This document shows, piece by piece, positions 46,037-54,554 of a stretch of DNA of 64,000 nucleotides (position 1 is its first letter; each line of letters opens with the position of its first letter). The notes below the pieces were generated by a model. It did not search any database, was not told the origin of the DNA, and worked only from the letters and a program-made list of their open reading frames with translations. Source of the stretch: Paenibacillus glycanilyticus. GTDB taxonomy: Bacteria; Bacillota; Bacilli; Paenibacillales; Paenibacillaceae. The DNA lies in assembly GCF_023715145.1 (NCBI RefSeq), contig NZ_JAMBNP010000002.1:496001-560000 (forward strand), written 5' to 3'. A program made the translations under genes and the position numbers.

Positions 46037-46585
46037 GTGGTAGAGCCTGGCCTAATTAGAGCCGCTCAGTCAGGAGATCGGGATGCTTTAATTACTCTGT
46101 TGCGAGAGATTGAAACCCATGTTTACCGGACAGCCTATTATATATTAAATAATGAACAGGATGCGATGGATGCGGCGCAAGAAGCGTTAATCCGCATTTA
46201 CACAAAAATCGGCTCCTACGAAGAGAAGGCCCAGTTCAAAACGTGGATTCAACGAATTGTAACAAATATTTGTATAGATAAGTTTAGAAGAAGCAAGCCA
46301 ACCGTATCGATAGACGAGCATGAGATGGTCTTCCGGGAGAAACAAAATGTCGAAGACGAGGTCTTGTCGGCTTATGCCGTACAGGACATCCGTAATGCGA
46401 TAGACAAACTGCCGGAGCATCACCGGGCAGTAGTTGTACTGAGGTATCTGCAGGATTTCTCGTATAACGAAATCGCCGATTCGCTTGATCTGCCGTTAAA
46501 TACGGTCAAATCCTACCTATTCCGAGCTAGGCAGCAGCTTCAAACTTTACTACATGATTATCAGAAAGGTGGTGTCCGGGGATGA
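46037..46585 (+). CDS. ECF-type RNA polymerase sigma factor
   Basis: From GTG 46037 (AGAGGGGGA just upstream) the protein has 182 residues with region 2 (LNNEQDAMDAAQEALIRIYTKIGSYEEKAQFKTWIQRIVTNICIDKFR in two parts, about 35-85) and region 4 (LPEHHRAVVVLRYLQDFSYNEIADSL, then LNTVKSYLFRARQQL, about 115-170). It resembles the SigW/SigX group, which answers to cell-envelope stress. The anti-sigma gene overlaps its end by 4 nt. An upstream frame from 45914 lacks a ribosome site and is not used. Confidence 0.9.
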   Translation: MVEPGLIRAAQSGDRDALITLLREIETHVYRTAYYILNNEQDAMDAAQEALIRIYTKIGSYEEKAQFKTWIQRIVTNICIDKFRRSKPTVSIDEHEMVFREKQNVEDEVLSAYAVQDIRNAIDKLPEHHRAVVVLRYLQDFSYNEIADSLDLPLNTVKSYLFRARQQLQTLLHDYQKGGVRG

Positions 46586-47595
46586 CTTGTCAAGAGGTGA
46601 TCGAATACATGAATCGGCAGCTAGACGATGATCTGGGTGAGCATGAATATGAGATCTTGATGAAGCATACGAGACATTGTCCGGACTGTGCAGCAATGTT
46701 TGAGCGGCTGAAAAAGCTGTCCGAGGAGCTTGGGAATTTACCTCATGTCATGCCAAAGTACAGTCTGGTAGACGCCATTTTACCTCAGCTTGAACAAGTG
46801 GTGCCATTCCGGCAGCCGGAGGCAGCCAGTGTGGAAATGTCGCCGGCGGCGGCACCTGCGCCGCAGCAGGCTCGACGCGCCAAAGAACGGCATCAGCTGC
46901 GCTTCCGGGCGATTACCGGCATTATTGCGGCCAGTGTGGCGGCAGGGTTATTCCTGGTCTCGTATAATGCCGGGTTATTCCCGTCCTCGAACAGCTTCGG
47001 AGACGACAATAAGTCAAATTCCGTAGCTGCGGCTGATGTACAGTCAGATACATTTGCTGCAGCCAAGCAATTTTCCAACGACGGAAATAAAGCGGAAGTA
47101 GGGACGGAATCCATTGAGCAGGACGGATCTAACGAAACAATGCGTTCCGCTGGCAATGATGACCATGTCACTACGGAGGAGGATTTAGGCATTTCCGGAA
47201 TGGAATCCGGCAATTCCGCCGGAGGCAGCGATGGTCCTGCTTCCGGAGATAATTCCGGCTCTGTCCCGGGCGAGGCTCCGTCCATTGCCGGGCCTAACCA
47301 AGGCGGCGGTGAAAGCTTCAGCGATCCGAATGAGGGGCTTGTGCCTGCGCCGCTCCAAGCCGTATCCTCCGACGGCAGCTATATAGCCAAAGCCGCGGGC
47401 TACGTTATTCATGTTTATAACGCTGGCGATAATTCCGATGTATACACCTCTAAGCGGAGAAACGGCAAAATCTCAACTCTGCTTTGGTCGGATGACAGCA
47501 AACAGCTGACTTACGAAATTCAGCTGGAATCCGGCGGGATGGAACGTTATGTCATTGACATGGCGACATTAACGGAGTCGAAGGCGGCTCATTAA
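46582..47595 (+). CDS. Membrane anti-sigma factor with zinc-finger N-terminus
   Basis: The 337-residue protein starts with a ZAS/zf-HC2 domain (TRHCPDCAAMFERL, with the H-x3-C-x2-C zinc site at about 29-36). One membrane helix follows at about 106-126 (ITGIIAASVAAGLFLVSY), then a long acidic, Ser/Gly/Asn-rich extracellular linker (130-255), and a C-terminal domain of about 80 residues (SDGSYIAKAAGYVIHVYNA) that looks like a beta-propeller blade. It would hold the sigma factor at the membrane until a signal causes release. ATG overlaps the sigma stop codon (ATGA), giving coupled translation. Confidence 0.85.
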   Translation: MTCQEVIEYMNRQLDDDLGEHEYEILMKHTRHCPDCAAMFERLKKLSEELGNLPHVMPKYSLVDAILPQLEQVVPFRQPEAASVEMSPAAAPAPQQARRAKERHQLRFRAITGIIAASVAAGLFLVSYNAGLFPSSNSFGDDNKSNSVAAADVQSDTFAAAKQFSNDGNKAEVGTESIEQDGSNETMRSAGNDDHVTTEEDLGISGMESGNSAGGSDGPASGDNSGSVPGEAPSIAGPNQGGGESFSDPNEGLVPAPLQAVSSDGSYIAKAAGYVIHVYNAGDNSDVYTSKRRNGKISTLLWSDDSKQLTYEIQLESGGMERYVIDMATLTESKAAH

Positions 47596-47659
47596 TAGTC
47601 GAGACATTTTTACCGCTGATATTCGCACACTTTATCATTCACTTGCGTAAGATATACAA

Positions 47660-47770
47660 ATGAAAGTCAGCGTGAGCCTTGATCAAAAGTATGACCATCT
47701 ACAGGGCGGTACCATGGACCTGCCTGCAGATGTTTATATAGATGTTCAGGGACAAAGGGATGAGGCCTAA
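47660..47770 (+). CDS. Possible 36-residue peptide (uncertain)
   Basis: An ATG-started ORF encodes MKVSVSLDQKYDHLQGG and 19 more residues, ending at TAA 47768. No good ribosome binding site precedes it, and the end overlaps a terminator-like hairpin. B. subtilis has a small gene (yqzM) between comEC and holA, but this sequence does not look like it. Confidence 0.22.
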   Translation: MKVSVSLDQKYDHLQGGTMDLPADVYIDVQGQRDEA

Positions 47771-47789
47771 GAAGCCCATCCCTTTGTTG
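47751..47789 (+). terminator. Terminator of the sigma/anti-sigma unit
   Basis: ACAAAGGGATG (47752-47762) pairs with CATCCCTTTGT (47777-47787). The T-tract is short. Confidence 0.65.
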
Positions 47790-47842
47790 CCGTTCAGCGG
47801 AAGCTCGAAAACGATTGCGGTGAGAGACGGTGAGGGGACAGC

Positions 47843-48886
47843 ATGGAAGCGAAAGAGGCATTAAAGGAAATTAAAGCGGGGAAATTTCGTCCCGCCTACG
47901 TGTTATACGGCAAGGACCGCTATCGCATCGGACAGTTTACGGATACGCTGACCGATGCGATGTTCACGCCGGACGAGCGTGAGCTGGGAGTTGTTAAATT
48001 TGATACCTCCGAGACCTTGATTGAGGAGGCGGCATTGGAAGCGGAGACGCTGCCGTTTTTTGTTGAGCGAAAGCTTGTAATCGTCCGCGACTCGGTTGTG
48101 TTTGCTGCCGGAGGGAAGGAAGGCGGCAAGCTGGACCATAAGACGGACCGGCTGCAGCATTATCTGGATATTCCGTCGGAGACAACCGTCATGCTCTTTA
48201 TTATCCATGCGGAGAAGCTGGACGAGCGCCGCAAGCTGGTGAAGATGCTGAAGGACCGTGATGCGCTTATTGCCTTTCAGGAGCTTGATGCGGCAGAGCT
48301 GAGGCGTTGGGTGGTCAAACGGGCAGAGGAGCAGAAGCGAACAATGACGGCCGATGCTGCCGATCTGCTGCTTGTGAGGACCGGAGCGAATATGCAGCAG
48401 CTGGCGCTCGAAGTGGACAAGCTTTGCCTGCATGCCGGAGCGGGCGGCGTCATTGGAGTTGAAGAGACGGAGCTGCTGACGGCCTCGACCGTGGAGGAGG
48501 ATGTGTTCGCGCTGGTCGATGCGATCGCAAGCCTGCAGGTTGACCGTTCGCTCAAGCTATACCGCGCATTGCTGATCAGGCGCGAAGAGCCTATCAAAAT
48601 TGCCGCGTTGATTGCCCGCCAGCTGCGGATTATGCTTCAGATCAAGGAGCTGGAGCAGCATCGGTATTCGCCTCAGCAGATGGCCGGACAAATTGGCCTG
48701 CATCCGTACGCGGTGAAGCTTGCTGCCGAGAAGAGCCAGAAGTTTAAGGTTGCCCGGCTTGGTGCTCTTCTTAATGATATAGCGGATTTGGATTATAAGA
48801 TGAAAACAGGTGCCATAGACAAGACGCTTGGCCTGGAATTATTCCTTCTGTCTCTGGGCGTGCAGCGGGGTCAAAGCGGCAAATGA
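47843..48886 (+). CDS. holA: DNA polymerase III delta subunit
   Basis: The 347-residue protein follows the HolA/YqeN pattern: FRPAYVLYGKDRYRIGQF (usual PVYLLYGEE), FDTSETLIEEAALEAETLPFFVERKLVIV, LLVRTGANMQQLALEVDKL, DVFALVDAI and LGLELFLLSL at the end. It opens the sliding clamp in the clamp loader. GTGAGGGG precedes ATG 47843. Position between the competence genes and rpsT is conserved in Firmicutes. It converges on rpsT. Confidence 0.93.
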   Translation: MEAKEALKEIKAGKFRPAYVLYGKDRYRIGQFTDTLTDAMFTPDERELGVVKFDTSETLIEEAALEAETLPFFVERKLVIVRDSVVFAAGGKEGGKLDHKTDRLQHYLDIPSETTVMLFIIHAEKLDERRKLVKMLKDRDALIAFQELDAAELRRWVVKRAEEQKRTMTADAADLLLVRTGANMQQLALEVDKLCLHAGAGGVIGVEETELLTASTVEEDVFALVDAIASLQVDRSLKLYRALLIRREEPIKIAALIARQLRIMLQIKELEQHRYSPQQMAGQIGLHPYAVKLAAEKSQKFKVARLGALLNDIADLDYKMKTGAIDKTLGLELFLLSLGVQRGQSGK

Positions 48887-48904
48887 GACATTCGAGATAA
48901 ATCA

Positions 48905-48938
48905 AAAACGGCTTCGCATATGCGAAGCCGTTCATTTG
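48905..48938. terminator. Bidirectional terminator between holA and rpsT
   Basis: AACGGCTTCGCAT and ATGCGAAGCCGTT form a perfect 26-nt palindrome (48907-48932), with A before and T-rich sequence after. Confidence 0.9.
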
Positions 48939-48948
48939 TTTGCGGTTA

Positions 48949-49221
48949 TTAAGCTTGAGCCGAAAGGGCGTTCAGCTTTTTAGCAAGACGAGATTTTTTG
49001 CGGGAAGCCGCATTTTTATGAATCAGGCCTTTAGTAACCGCTTTGTCCAATTTTTTCGTCGCAGCGATCAGAGCAGCTTTAGCTGCATCTACATCAGTGC
49101 CAGCGATAGCTTGGTCAGCAGATTTAACAGCCGTACGAAGCGCGGATTTTTGGGAAGCGTTCAAAGCGCGGCGTTTTTCGCTCGTTTTAACGCGTTTGAT
49201 TGCGGATTTAATGTTTGGCAT
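48949..49221 (-). CDS. rpsT: 30S ribosomal protein S20
   Basis: The 90-residue basic helical protein reads [21 protein letters not shown], then [23 protein letters not shown], the standard S20 pattern. It binds 16S rRNA early in 30S assembly. AGGAGG precedes the ATG at 49221. Divergent position to gpr is conserved with Bacillus. Confidence 0.97.
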   Translation of the reverse strand: MPNIKSAIKRVKTSEKRRALNASQKSALRTAVKSADQAIAGTDVDAAKAALIAATKKLDKAVTKGLIHKNAASRKKSRLAKKLNALSAQA

Positions 49222-49437
49222 CGAGTTTCACCTCCTACAAAGATTGCGCAGCAAACAAAAAGCTTACGCTATAAGTCTAGGTAACACAACTTAAAATATA
49301 TTACCATGTGCTGTTCCGAAAAGCAATAGCGAGCCTGTCCTGCCATTTTTGCGCATGTCGGCCAAAGTATGAAATTGTCTCCCTTGCAAACAATAAGCTG
49401 GAGAGAATGGCATGGCTTTGAAGGGAGAATGGAATAC

Positions 49438-50445
49438 ATGACCGAACTTGATATGCAGCAATATAACATCCGCACCGATCTTGCGCTTGAAGCCAAGGAA
49501 ATGGCGGAGCAGCTTGGCGGGGGCGGCCCGATACCAGGCATTCAATCGGAGACATCCGAGGACAACGGCATAACGATTACTCATCTTCATGTGCAGAACG
49601 AGCAAGGCTCGAATGCGATAGGCAAGGTTCCCGGACGTTACGTCACCATAGAAGTTCCGGCCCTCCGCAATCAGGATACGGAGCTGCAGGACCGAGTAGC
49701 CACCCAATTTGCGAAGCATTTCGAATCGTTCCTCGAGCGGATTGGCGTAGGCAAGACGGCTAAAGTACTTATTGTTGGACTGGGCAACTGGAACGTTACG
49801 CCGGATGCGCTGGGGCCACTCGTGGTCGAGAATGTTATGGTGACGCGCCACTTCTTCGAGTTGATGCCGGATCAGGTTGCCCCCGGTTATCGGGCGGTGA
49901 GCGCGGTTGCTCCGGGCGTGCTGGGCATTACCGGGATCGAGTCAAGCGAGATCGTGCAGGGCATCGCGGAGAAAACCCATCCTGATGTTATTATTGCGAT
50001 TGACGCCTTGGCTTCCAAATCGCTTGACCGGGTCAATACAACGATTCAGATTGCCGACATCGGCATCCACCCCGGCTCTGGCATCGGCAATAAGCGCAAA
50101 GGGCTCACGAAGGAGATACTCGGAATTCCCGTAATTGCGATTGGCGTGCCAACCGTTGTCTATGCATCCACCATCGTTAACCATACGATTGAGCTGATGA
50201 GAAACCATATGGCGGCCAATAACGGCAACAACGATCAGATTTTTGGTCTGATGAACCAGATGGGCGAGACGGAGCGCCTCCAGCTCGTAAAGGAAGCCCT
50301 GACCCCGGTTGGCCATGATCTGCTTGTGACGCCAAAGGAAATTGACGAGTTTATCGAAGACATCGCCAATATCATCGCCAGCGGCTTGAATGCTGCTCTC
50401 CACGATGCCGTTAACTCCGATAACGTCGCGGCATATACGCATTAA
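49438..50445 (+). CDS. gpr: Germination protease GPR
   Basis: The protein matches the GPR aspartic-type peptidase along its length: LDMQQYNIRTDLALEAKE, VLIVGLGNWNVTPDALGPLVVENV, APGVLGITGIESSEIV, IAIDALASKSLDRVNTTIQIADIGIHPGSGIGNKRK and LVTPKEIDEFIEDIANIIASGLNAALH. It is made as a zymogen in the forespore, cuts itself near the N-terminus and degrades small acid-soluble proteins at germination. I use ATG 49438 (336 residues), 10 nt after AAGGGAG. ATG 49429 is too close to that site and the open frame to 49369 is not supported. Confidence 0.95.
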   Translation: MTELDMQQYNIRTDLALEAKEMAEQLGGGGPIPGIQSETSEDNGITITHLHVQNEQGSNAIGKVPGRYVTIEVPALRNQDTELQDRVATQFAKHFESFLERIGVGKTAKVLIVGLGNWNVTPDALGPLVVENVMVTRHFFELMPDQVAPGYRAVSAVAPGVLGITGIESSEIVQGIAEKTHPDVIIAIDALASKSLDRVNTTIQIADIGIHPGSGIGNKRKGLTKEILGIPVIAIGVPTVVYASTIVNHTIELMRNHMAANNGNNDQIFGLMNQMGETERLQLVKEALTPVGHDLLVTPKEIDEFIEDIANIIASGLNAALHDAVNSDNVAAYTH

Positions 50446-50452
50446 GCTCTTT

Positions 50453-50493
50453 TCAAAGTCCTTGGGGCATGACAGCCTCAAGGACTTTTTTTG
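50453..50493 (+). terminator. Terminator of gpr
   Basis: AAAGTCCTTG pairs with CAAGGACTTT around a GGG/CCT inner region, followed by TTTT. Confidence 0.9.
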
Positions 50494-50619
50494 TATCCTA
50501 CTCTCTTAATCTAGCAAATTCCCTCCAAATCTATTAATTCAAATCCGGTTCTATTAAAGCTTCTTGTCTCATAGATTAATAGCAGATGAGCAACGAAGAA
50601 GCGGGAGGTAGAACTCGAA

Positions 50620-51876
50620 ATGAAAAGAACCATTATGTTGTTTGATCTGACGCGCGGGAGCAAACGCCTGCGCCAGCTGCTCGTAACGGGGAAAACCTTT
50701 ATGGTGTTGTCGATCAGCTCCATGCTGTTTTTTGTTGCGATAGGCATTGCCGGTATGGCGCATCAGCATTCGCTCTCCGCGCCGGTTTCTTCCATGACGG
50801 GTTTTGCGGCTTCTGTTTCAAGCGGGTTTTTTGGGGATATGCTAGAAATGGAAATGCCGCAATTTCATAGCAGCAAATCTGGCGAGGAATTATCCGGAAC
50901 CCAGATCAGCAGTTTCATTCTCCGGTTAATGACCAACGTGAATCCAAGTGATCCGAGAAGCTTGATTGCAGGCGAAATTCCGGGCATGAACGCAGACTCA
51001 TCCTTCCTGATCGCCGGAGGTGTGGGGACGGATCCGAATGTGTGGCCGGAAGATAATATTCCGATCCCTGGGGATGCGGGCTCTAGCAATGGCGATGATC
51101 ATGGACCGGGCGTGACGGAAGGAGATAATCAACCGTCTGACACTCCCGAACCGCCGGCGTCAACTCCAACTCCAACGGAGAAGCCGGATCCTACTCCAGC
51201 GCCGGATGATTCCGGCGCCGGGCACACTACCGGAAAAGACAAGGTGGTTTTCATCTATCACTCCCACAGCCGGGAGTCCTGGTATCCGGAAGTTTCGGAT
51301 AAGAAAGGAGATGCCAATTCGGCATCTAAGAATATTACGCTCGTTGGAGAACGGCTGGCCGAGAAGCTTGAGGATCTTGGCGTTGGCACAACGCATTCCG
51401 ATGAGGATTACCCGACAACGGTGCCGGGATACGATTGGAACTACTCTTACAAGTACTCGAAGAAAACGGTACAGGAAGCAATCGCAAGCAACAAGAAACT
51501 GAAATTTTTCTTCGACATACATCGCGACTCCCAGAAACGCAAATATACAACTGTGGATATTAACGGTAAAAGCTATGCTCAGGTGTATTTCATTATCGGC
51601 CATAAAAATCCGGATTGGAAAAAGAACGCCGAGTTCGCGACTCAAATTCACGACGCGCTGGAGAAGCAATATCCCGGTCTTTCAAGAGGGATTTTGGGCA
51701 AGACGACCGCAACGGGCAATGGTGAATACAACCAGTCGCTAGCGCAAGACAGCGTGTTGATCGAAATCGGCGGCGTTGACAACACATTGACGGAGAGTTA
51801 CCGGACAGCGGACGTACTGGCCAAAATTATTGCGGATATTTACTGGGATGCGGAAAGAGTGTCTGCTTCAAAATAA
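50620..51876 (+). CDS. spoIIP: Stage II sporulation protein P (engulfment peptidoglycan hydrolase)
   Basis: The 418-residue protein has one N-terminal membrane helix (about 24-47), a long linker rich in Pro, Thr, Asp and Glu (about 145-205), and a C-terminal amidase-type domain with FIYHSHSRESWYP, FFFDIHRDSQKRK and VLIEIGGVDNTLTESYRTA, containing the conserved zinc-type His and Glu residues. It is an amidase/endopeptidase that works with SpoIID and SpoIIM to thin septal peptidoglycan and drive engulfment. AGCGGGAGGTAG precedes ATG 50620. Gene order gpr-spoIIP is conserved. Confidence 0.95.
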   Translation: MKRTIMLFDLTRGSKRLRQLLVTGKTFMVLSISSMLFFVAIGIAGMAHQHSLSAPVSSMTGFAASVSSGFFGDMLEMEMPQFHSSKSGEELSGTQISSFILRLMTNVNPSDPRSLIAGEIPGMNADSSFLIAGGVGTDPNVWPEDNIPIPGDAGSSNGDDHGPGVTEGDNQPSDTPEPPASTPTPTEKPDPTPAPDDSGAGHTTGKDKVVFIYHSHSRESWYPEVSDKKGDANSASKNITLVGERLAEKLEDLGVGTTHSDEDYPTTVPGYDWNYSYKYSKKTVQEAIASNKKLKFFFDIHRDSQKRKYTTVDINGKSYAQVYFIIGHKNPDWKKNAEFATQIHDALEKQYPGLSRGILGKTTATGNGEYNQSLAQDSVLIEIGGVDNTLTESYRTADVLAKIIADIYWDAERVSASK

Positions 51877-51888
51877 AATCGAACATGA

Positions 51889-51918
51889 CAGGCAAGGCTG
51901 CCGCGGCAGCCTTGCCTG
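51889..51918. terminator. Perfect 30-nt palindrome after spoIIP
   Basis: CAGGCAAGGCTGCCG is followed directly by its reverse complement. It would make a 13-14 bp hairpin with almost no loop and has no T-tract, so it may act as an mRNA 3'-end stabiliser rather than a full terminator. Confidence 0.6.
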
Positions 51919-51938
51919 ACGGAAGGAGCTGGGGAGAG

Positions 51939-52367
51939 ATGAAGGGCGCATTGAAGTGGGTACTGCTTGGAGGCGTGCTTGTCTTTATTATTTTGTATGG
52001 AGTGGAGATGTCCTCGGCAGGTATTGAGCGAATCTATGGCCCGATCGACGGCGAAGGCTCTTCCGCGATCATGTCCAACGAGAATAAATACAGTCTGACC
52101 TCGTCAGAGAGCGATTCGTCGGAGCTGGAAGGCTCCGGACTGTCCAGCAGCGCGGAACGGAAGATCGCGGAGCTTGAGAAGGAGCTCAAGGAAGTGAGGA
52201 AGATCGCGGAGGAATCCGCACGCCATGAGAGGCTGCCGGGCATATCGTCTGACTCCGGCGAACCTGCGGTCAATAAGGTGGCGGATGGAACAGCGGGCCT
52301 CCTGCAGTCTGTCTCGAGCGGCGGAATCCGTTTTATTGCTTCCTTGTTCAATTCGGTAACGGGATAG
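51939..52367 (+). CDS. YqxA-like small membrane protein (DUF3679 position)
   Basis: From ATG 51939 (GGGGAGAG just before) the protein has 142 residues: one membrane helix at about 5-22 (WVLLGGVLVFIILYGVEM), then a soluble part with a Ser-rich stretch, a short coiled coil (AERKIAELEKELKEVRKIAEESA) and a hydrophobic C-terminal helix. In B. subtilis the gene between spoIIP and lepA is yqxA, a DUF3679 membrane protein of unknown function. Position and size match, but clear homology could not be checked. It is probably cotranscribed with spoIIP. Confidence 0.75.
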   Translation: MKGALKWVLLGGVLVFIILYGVEMSSAGIERIYGPIDGEGSSAIMSNENKYSLTSSESDSSELEGSGLSSSAERKIAELEKELKEVRKIAEESARHERLPGISSDSGEPAVNKVADGTAGLLQSVSSGGIRFIASLFNSVTG

Positions 52368-52394
52368 GCGCCAGCGCATCTTGATGTTACTGCA

Positions 52395-52423
52395 TTGCTG
52401 GTATACCATATAGCTGATATAAT
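52395..52423 (+). promoter_or_regulatory. Promoter of lepA
   Basis: TTGCTG (52395-52400) and TATAAT (52418-52423) are 17 nt apart; the -10 box is extended by TG (TGATATAAT). Confidence 0.7.
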
Positions 52424-52465
52424 GGAAAGAATGATTAGCTATATTGGATTGTGTGGGGGTTAGGC

Positions 52466-54283
52466 ATGACAGACGTTCGTGACCGGCAAAAGAAAATTAG
52501 GAATTTCTCGATTATTGCACATATTGACCACGGGAAGTCGACGCTCGCTGACCGTATTCTTGAATTTACAGGAGCGTTATCGTCGCGCGAAATGCAGGAT
52601 CAGGTGCTCGACCAGATGGATCTGGAGCGGGAGCGCGGCATCACCATTAAACTGCAGGCTGTACGGCTTACATACAAAGCCGATGACGGCGAAGAGTATT
52701 TGCTTAACCTGATTGATACGCCGGGACATGTCGATTTCACGTACGAGGTATCCCGCAGTATGGCGGCGTGCGAAGGCGCACTGCTGGTCGTAGACGCTGC
52801 ACAGGGTATTGAAGCGCAGACGCTTGCGAACGTTTACCTGGCACTCGACAACAACCTGGAGATTCTCCCGGTTATTAATAAAATCGATCTGCCTAGCGCG
52901 GAGCCGGAACGCGTTAAGCAAGAGATCGAAGATGTTATCGGTCTTGATGCGAGCGACGCCGTTTTGGCTTCGGCAAAAGCAGGCATCGGCATCAAGGAAA
53001 TTCTGGAGCAGGTGGTACAGAAGGTGCCGGCTCCGACAGGCAATCCGGAAGATCCGCTTAAAGCGCTTATTTTCGACTCGCATTATGACCCGTACAAAGG
53101 GGTTATCGTTTACGTGCGCGTTATTGACGGAAGCATTCAGGCCGGTAAAAAAATCCGCTTTATGGCAACGGGCGCGGAATTCGAGGTTATCGAGGTTGGC
53201 GCGTTCAAGCCGCGGATGGGAATCGTGGACGAGCTTGCCGTCGGTGACGTTGGGTTTGTTGTTGCAGGTATCAAGAACGTAAAAGATACGCGTGTCGGCG
53301 ATACCGTTACGGAAGCGAAACGTCCAGCTCCGGAAGCTTTGCCTGGTTACCGGAAAATCAACCCGATGGTGTTCTGCGGTCTGTATCCGATTGAAACGCA
53401 GGATTACAACGATCTGCGCGAAGCCCTGGAGAAGCTGGAGCTTAACGACGCATCCCTGCGATATGAGCCGGAGACATCCACGGCGCTGGGCTTTGGCTTC
53501 CGTTGCGGCTTCCTTGGTCTCCTGCACATGGAGATCATCCAGGAACGGATCGAGCGCGAGTTCAATATTCCGCTCATTACGACGGCGCCAAGCGTAATTT
53601 ACCGTGTAACGCTGACGAATGGCGATGTCATCGATATTGATAACCCGTCCAACTATCCGGAAGCAGGCAAGCTTGATTACGTGGAAGAGCCTTATGTAAA
53701 AGCGTCCATTATCGTGCCTAATGATTTTGTAGGGGCAATTATGGAGCTTTGCCAAGGCAAGCGCGGCGAGTTCGTAAACATGGAGTACCTCGATACGAAC
53801 CGCGTTACGCTGACGTACGAAATTCCGCTGTCCGAGATTGTCTATGACTTCTTCGATCAGCTGAAATCGAGCACCAAAGGTTACGCGTCGTTTGATTATG
53901 AACTGTCCGGCTACCGCAGATCGAACCTTGTGAAGATGGATATCATGCTGAACAGCGAGCAGGTTGACGCCTTGTCCGTTATCGTTCACCGCGACCGTGC
54001 CTACCACCGCGGCCGGATTATCTGTCAGAAGATGAAAGAGCTTATTCCGCGCCAAATGTTCGAGGTGCCCGTACAGGCTTCGATCGGCACGAAAGTAATT
54101 GCTCGCGAAACGGTAAAAGCGATGCGCAAAAACGTCCTTGCCAAATGTTACGGGGGCGACATCAGCCGTAAACGGAAGCTCCTCGACAAGCAGAAGGAAG
54201 GCAAGAAGCGGATGAAGCAGGTCGGCAGCGTAGAGGTTCCTCAAGAGGCCTTCATGGCGGTGCTGAAAATCGACGAGGACTAA
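52466..54283 (+). CDS. lepA: Elongation factor 4 (LepA)
   Basis: The 605-residue translational GTPase has G1 in [10 protein letters not shown] (about 18-27), RGITIK (G2), DTPGHVDF (G3), NKIDLP (G4), and SAKAGIG (G5). Domains II, III (EF-G like) and the LepA-specific C-terminal domain ending [16 protein letters not shown] are present. It acts on stalled or late-assembling ribosomes. ATG 52466 has GGGGG upstream; the frame also opens at GTG 52451. The order lepA-hemW-hrcA is conserved in Firmicutes. A long palindromic element lies between lepA and hemW. Confidence 0.96.
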   Translation: MTDVRDRQKKIRNFSIIAHIDHGKSTLADRILEFTGALSSREMQDQVLDQMDLERERGITIKLQAVRLTYKADDGEEYLLNLIDTPGHVDFTYEVSRSMAACEGALLVVDAAQGIEAQTLANVYLALDNNLEILPVINKIDLPSAEPERVKQEIEDVIGLDASDAVLASAKAGIGIKEILEQVVQKVPAPTGNPEDPLKALIFDSHYDPYKGVIVYVRVIDGSIQAGKKIRFMATGAEFEVIEVGAFKPRMGIVDELAVGDVGFVVAGIKNVKDTRVGDTVTEAKRPAPEALPGYRKINPMVFCGLYPIETQDYNDLREALEKLELNDASLRYEPETSTALGFGFRCGFLGLLHMEIIQERIEREFNIPLITTAPSVIYRVTLTNGDVIDIDNPSNYPEAGKLDYVEEPYVKASIIVPNDFVGAIMELCQGKRGEFVNMEYLDTNRVTLTYEIPLSEIVYDFFDQLKSSTKGYASFDYELSGYRRSNLVKMDIMLNSEQVDALSVIVHRDRAYHRGRIICQKMKELIPRQMFEVPVQASIGTKVIARETVKAMRKNVLAKCYGGDISRKRKLLDKQKEGKKRMKQVGSVEVPQEAFMAVLKIDED

Positions 54284-54287
54284 GGGC

Positions 54288-54498
54288 GAGCTGCTCCTTA
54301 GTCACTGTCGCGTAGTCGTAAGTAGGGCGGAAGGGGACAGGGTATATCGTTACGGCCGCTGTTGCGGATTTTTTTCCTTGAACAATTTGATTCAGTTGAA
54401 AAAATGCAGCAAATGCGGGCGCTTCGCTCCTCCACGAGATACCCTTTACCCCATCGCCGAAACTTACGGTCAACGAAAGACAGGACTAAGGAGCTTGC
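54288..54498 (+). repeat. About 210-bp imperfect palindrome between lepA and hemW
   Basis: Matching arms occur in nested order: GCTCCTTAGTC (54293-54303) with GACTAAGGAGC (54484-54494); CTGTC (54305) with GACAG (54479); CGTAAGT (54317-54323) with ACTTACG (54462-54468); GGGG (54333) with CCCC (54449); AGGGTAT (54339-54345) with ATACCCT (54439-54445). Weaker matches continue inwards across GC- and T-rich sequence. The transcript could fold into one long hairpin. I see no coding sequence in it, and no known riboswitch. Confidence 0.8.
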
Positions 54499-54522
54499 TC
54501 TCCTTGGTCCTGTCGATTTTTT
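54479..54522 (+). terminator. Intrinsic terminator before hemW that shares a strand with the palindrome
   Basis: GACAGGACTAAGGAG (54479-54493) pairs with CTCCTTGGTCCTGTC (54500-54514), followed by GATTTTTT. The same 5' arm can pair instead with 54293-54309. The two structures exclude each other, so this may be an attenuator for hemW instead of only the end of the lepA transcript. Confidence 0.85.
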
Positions 54523-54554
54523 ATTAGGGGAGTAAGAAAGAAGGAAGTGATGAA

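Noticed and set aside
52577..54244. 555-residue open frame opposite lepA
   Set aside because: Same reason: shadow of a highly conserved GTPase gene, with His/Arg/Phe-rich composition and no start signal.
54252..54473. 73-residue frame on the minus strand across the lepA-hemW palindrome
   Set aside because: Starts with TTG without a ribosome binding site and overlaps the lepA 3' end. The sequence is better explained as a structured element.
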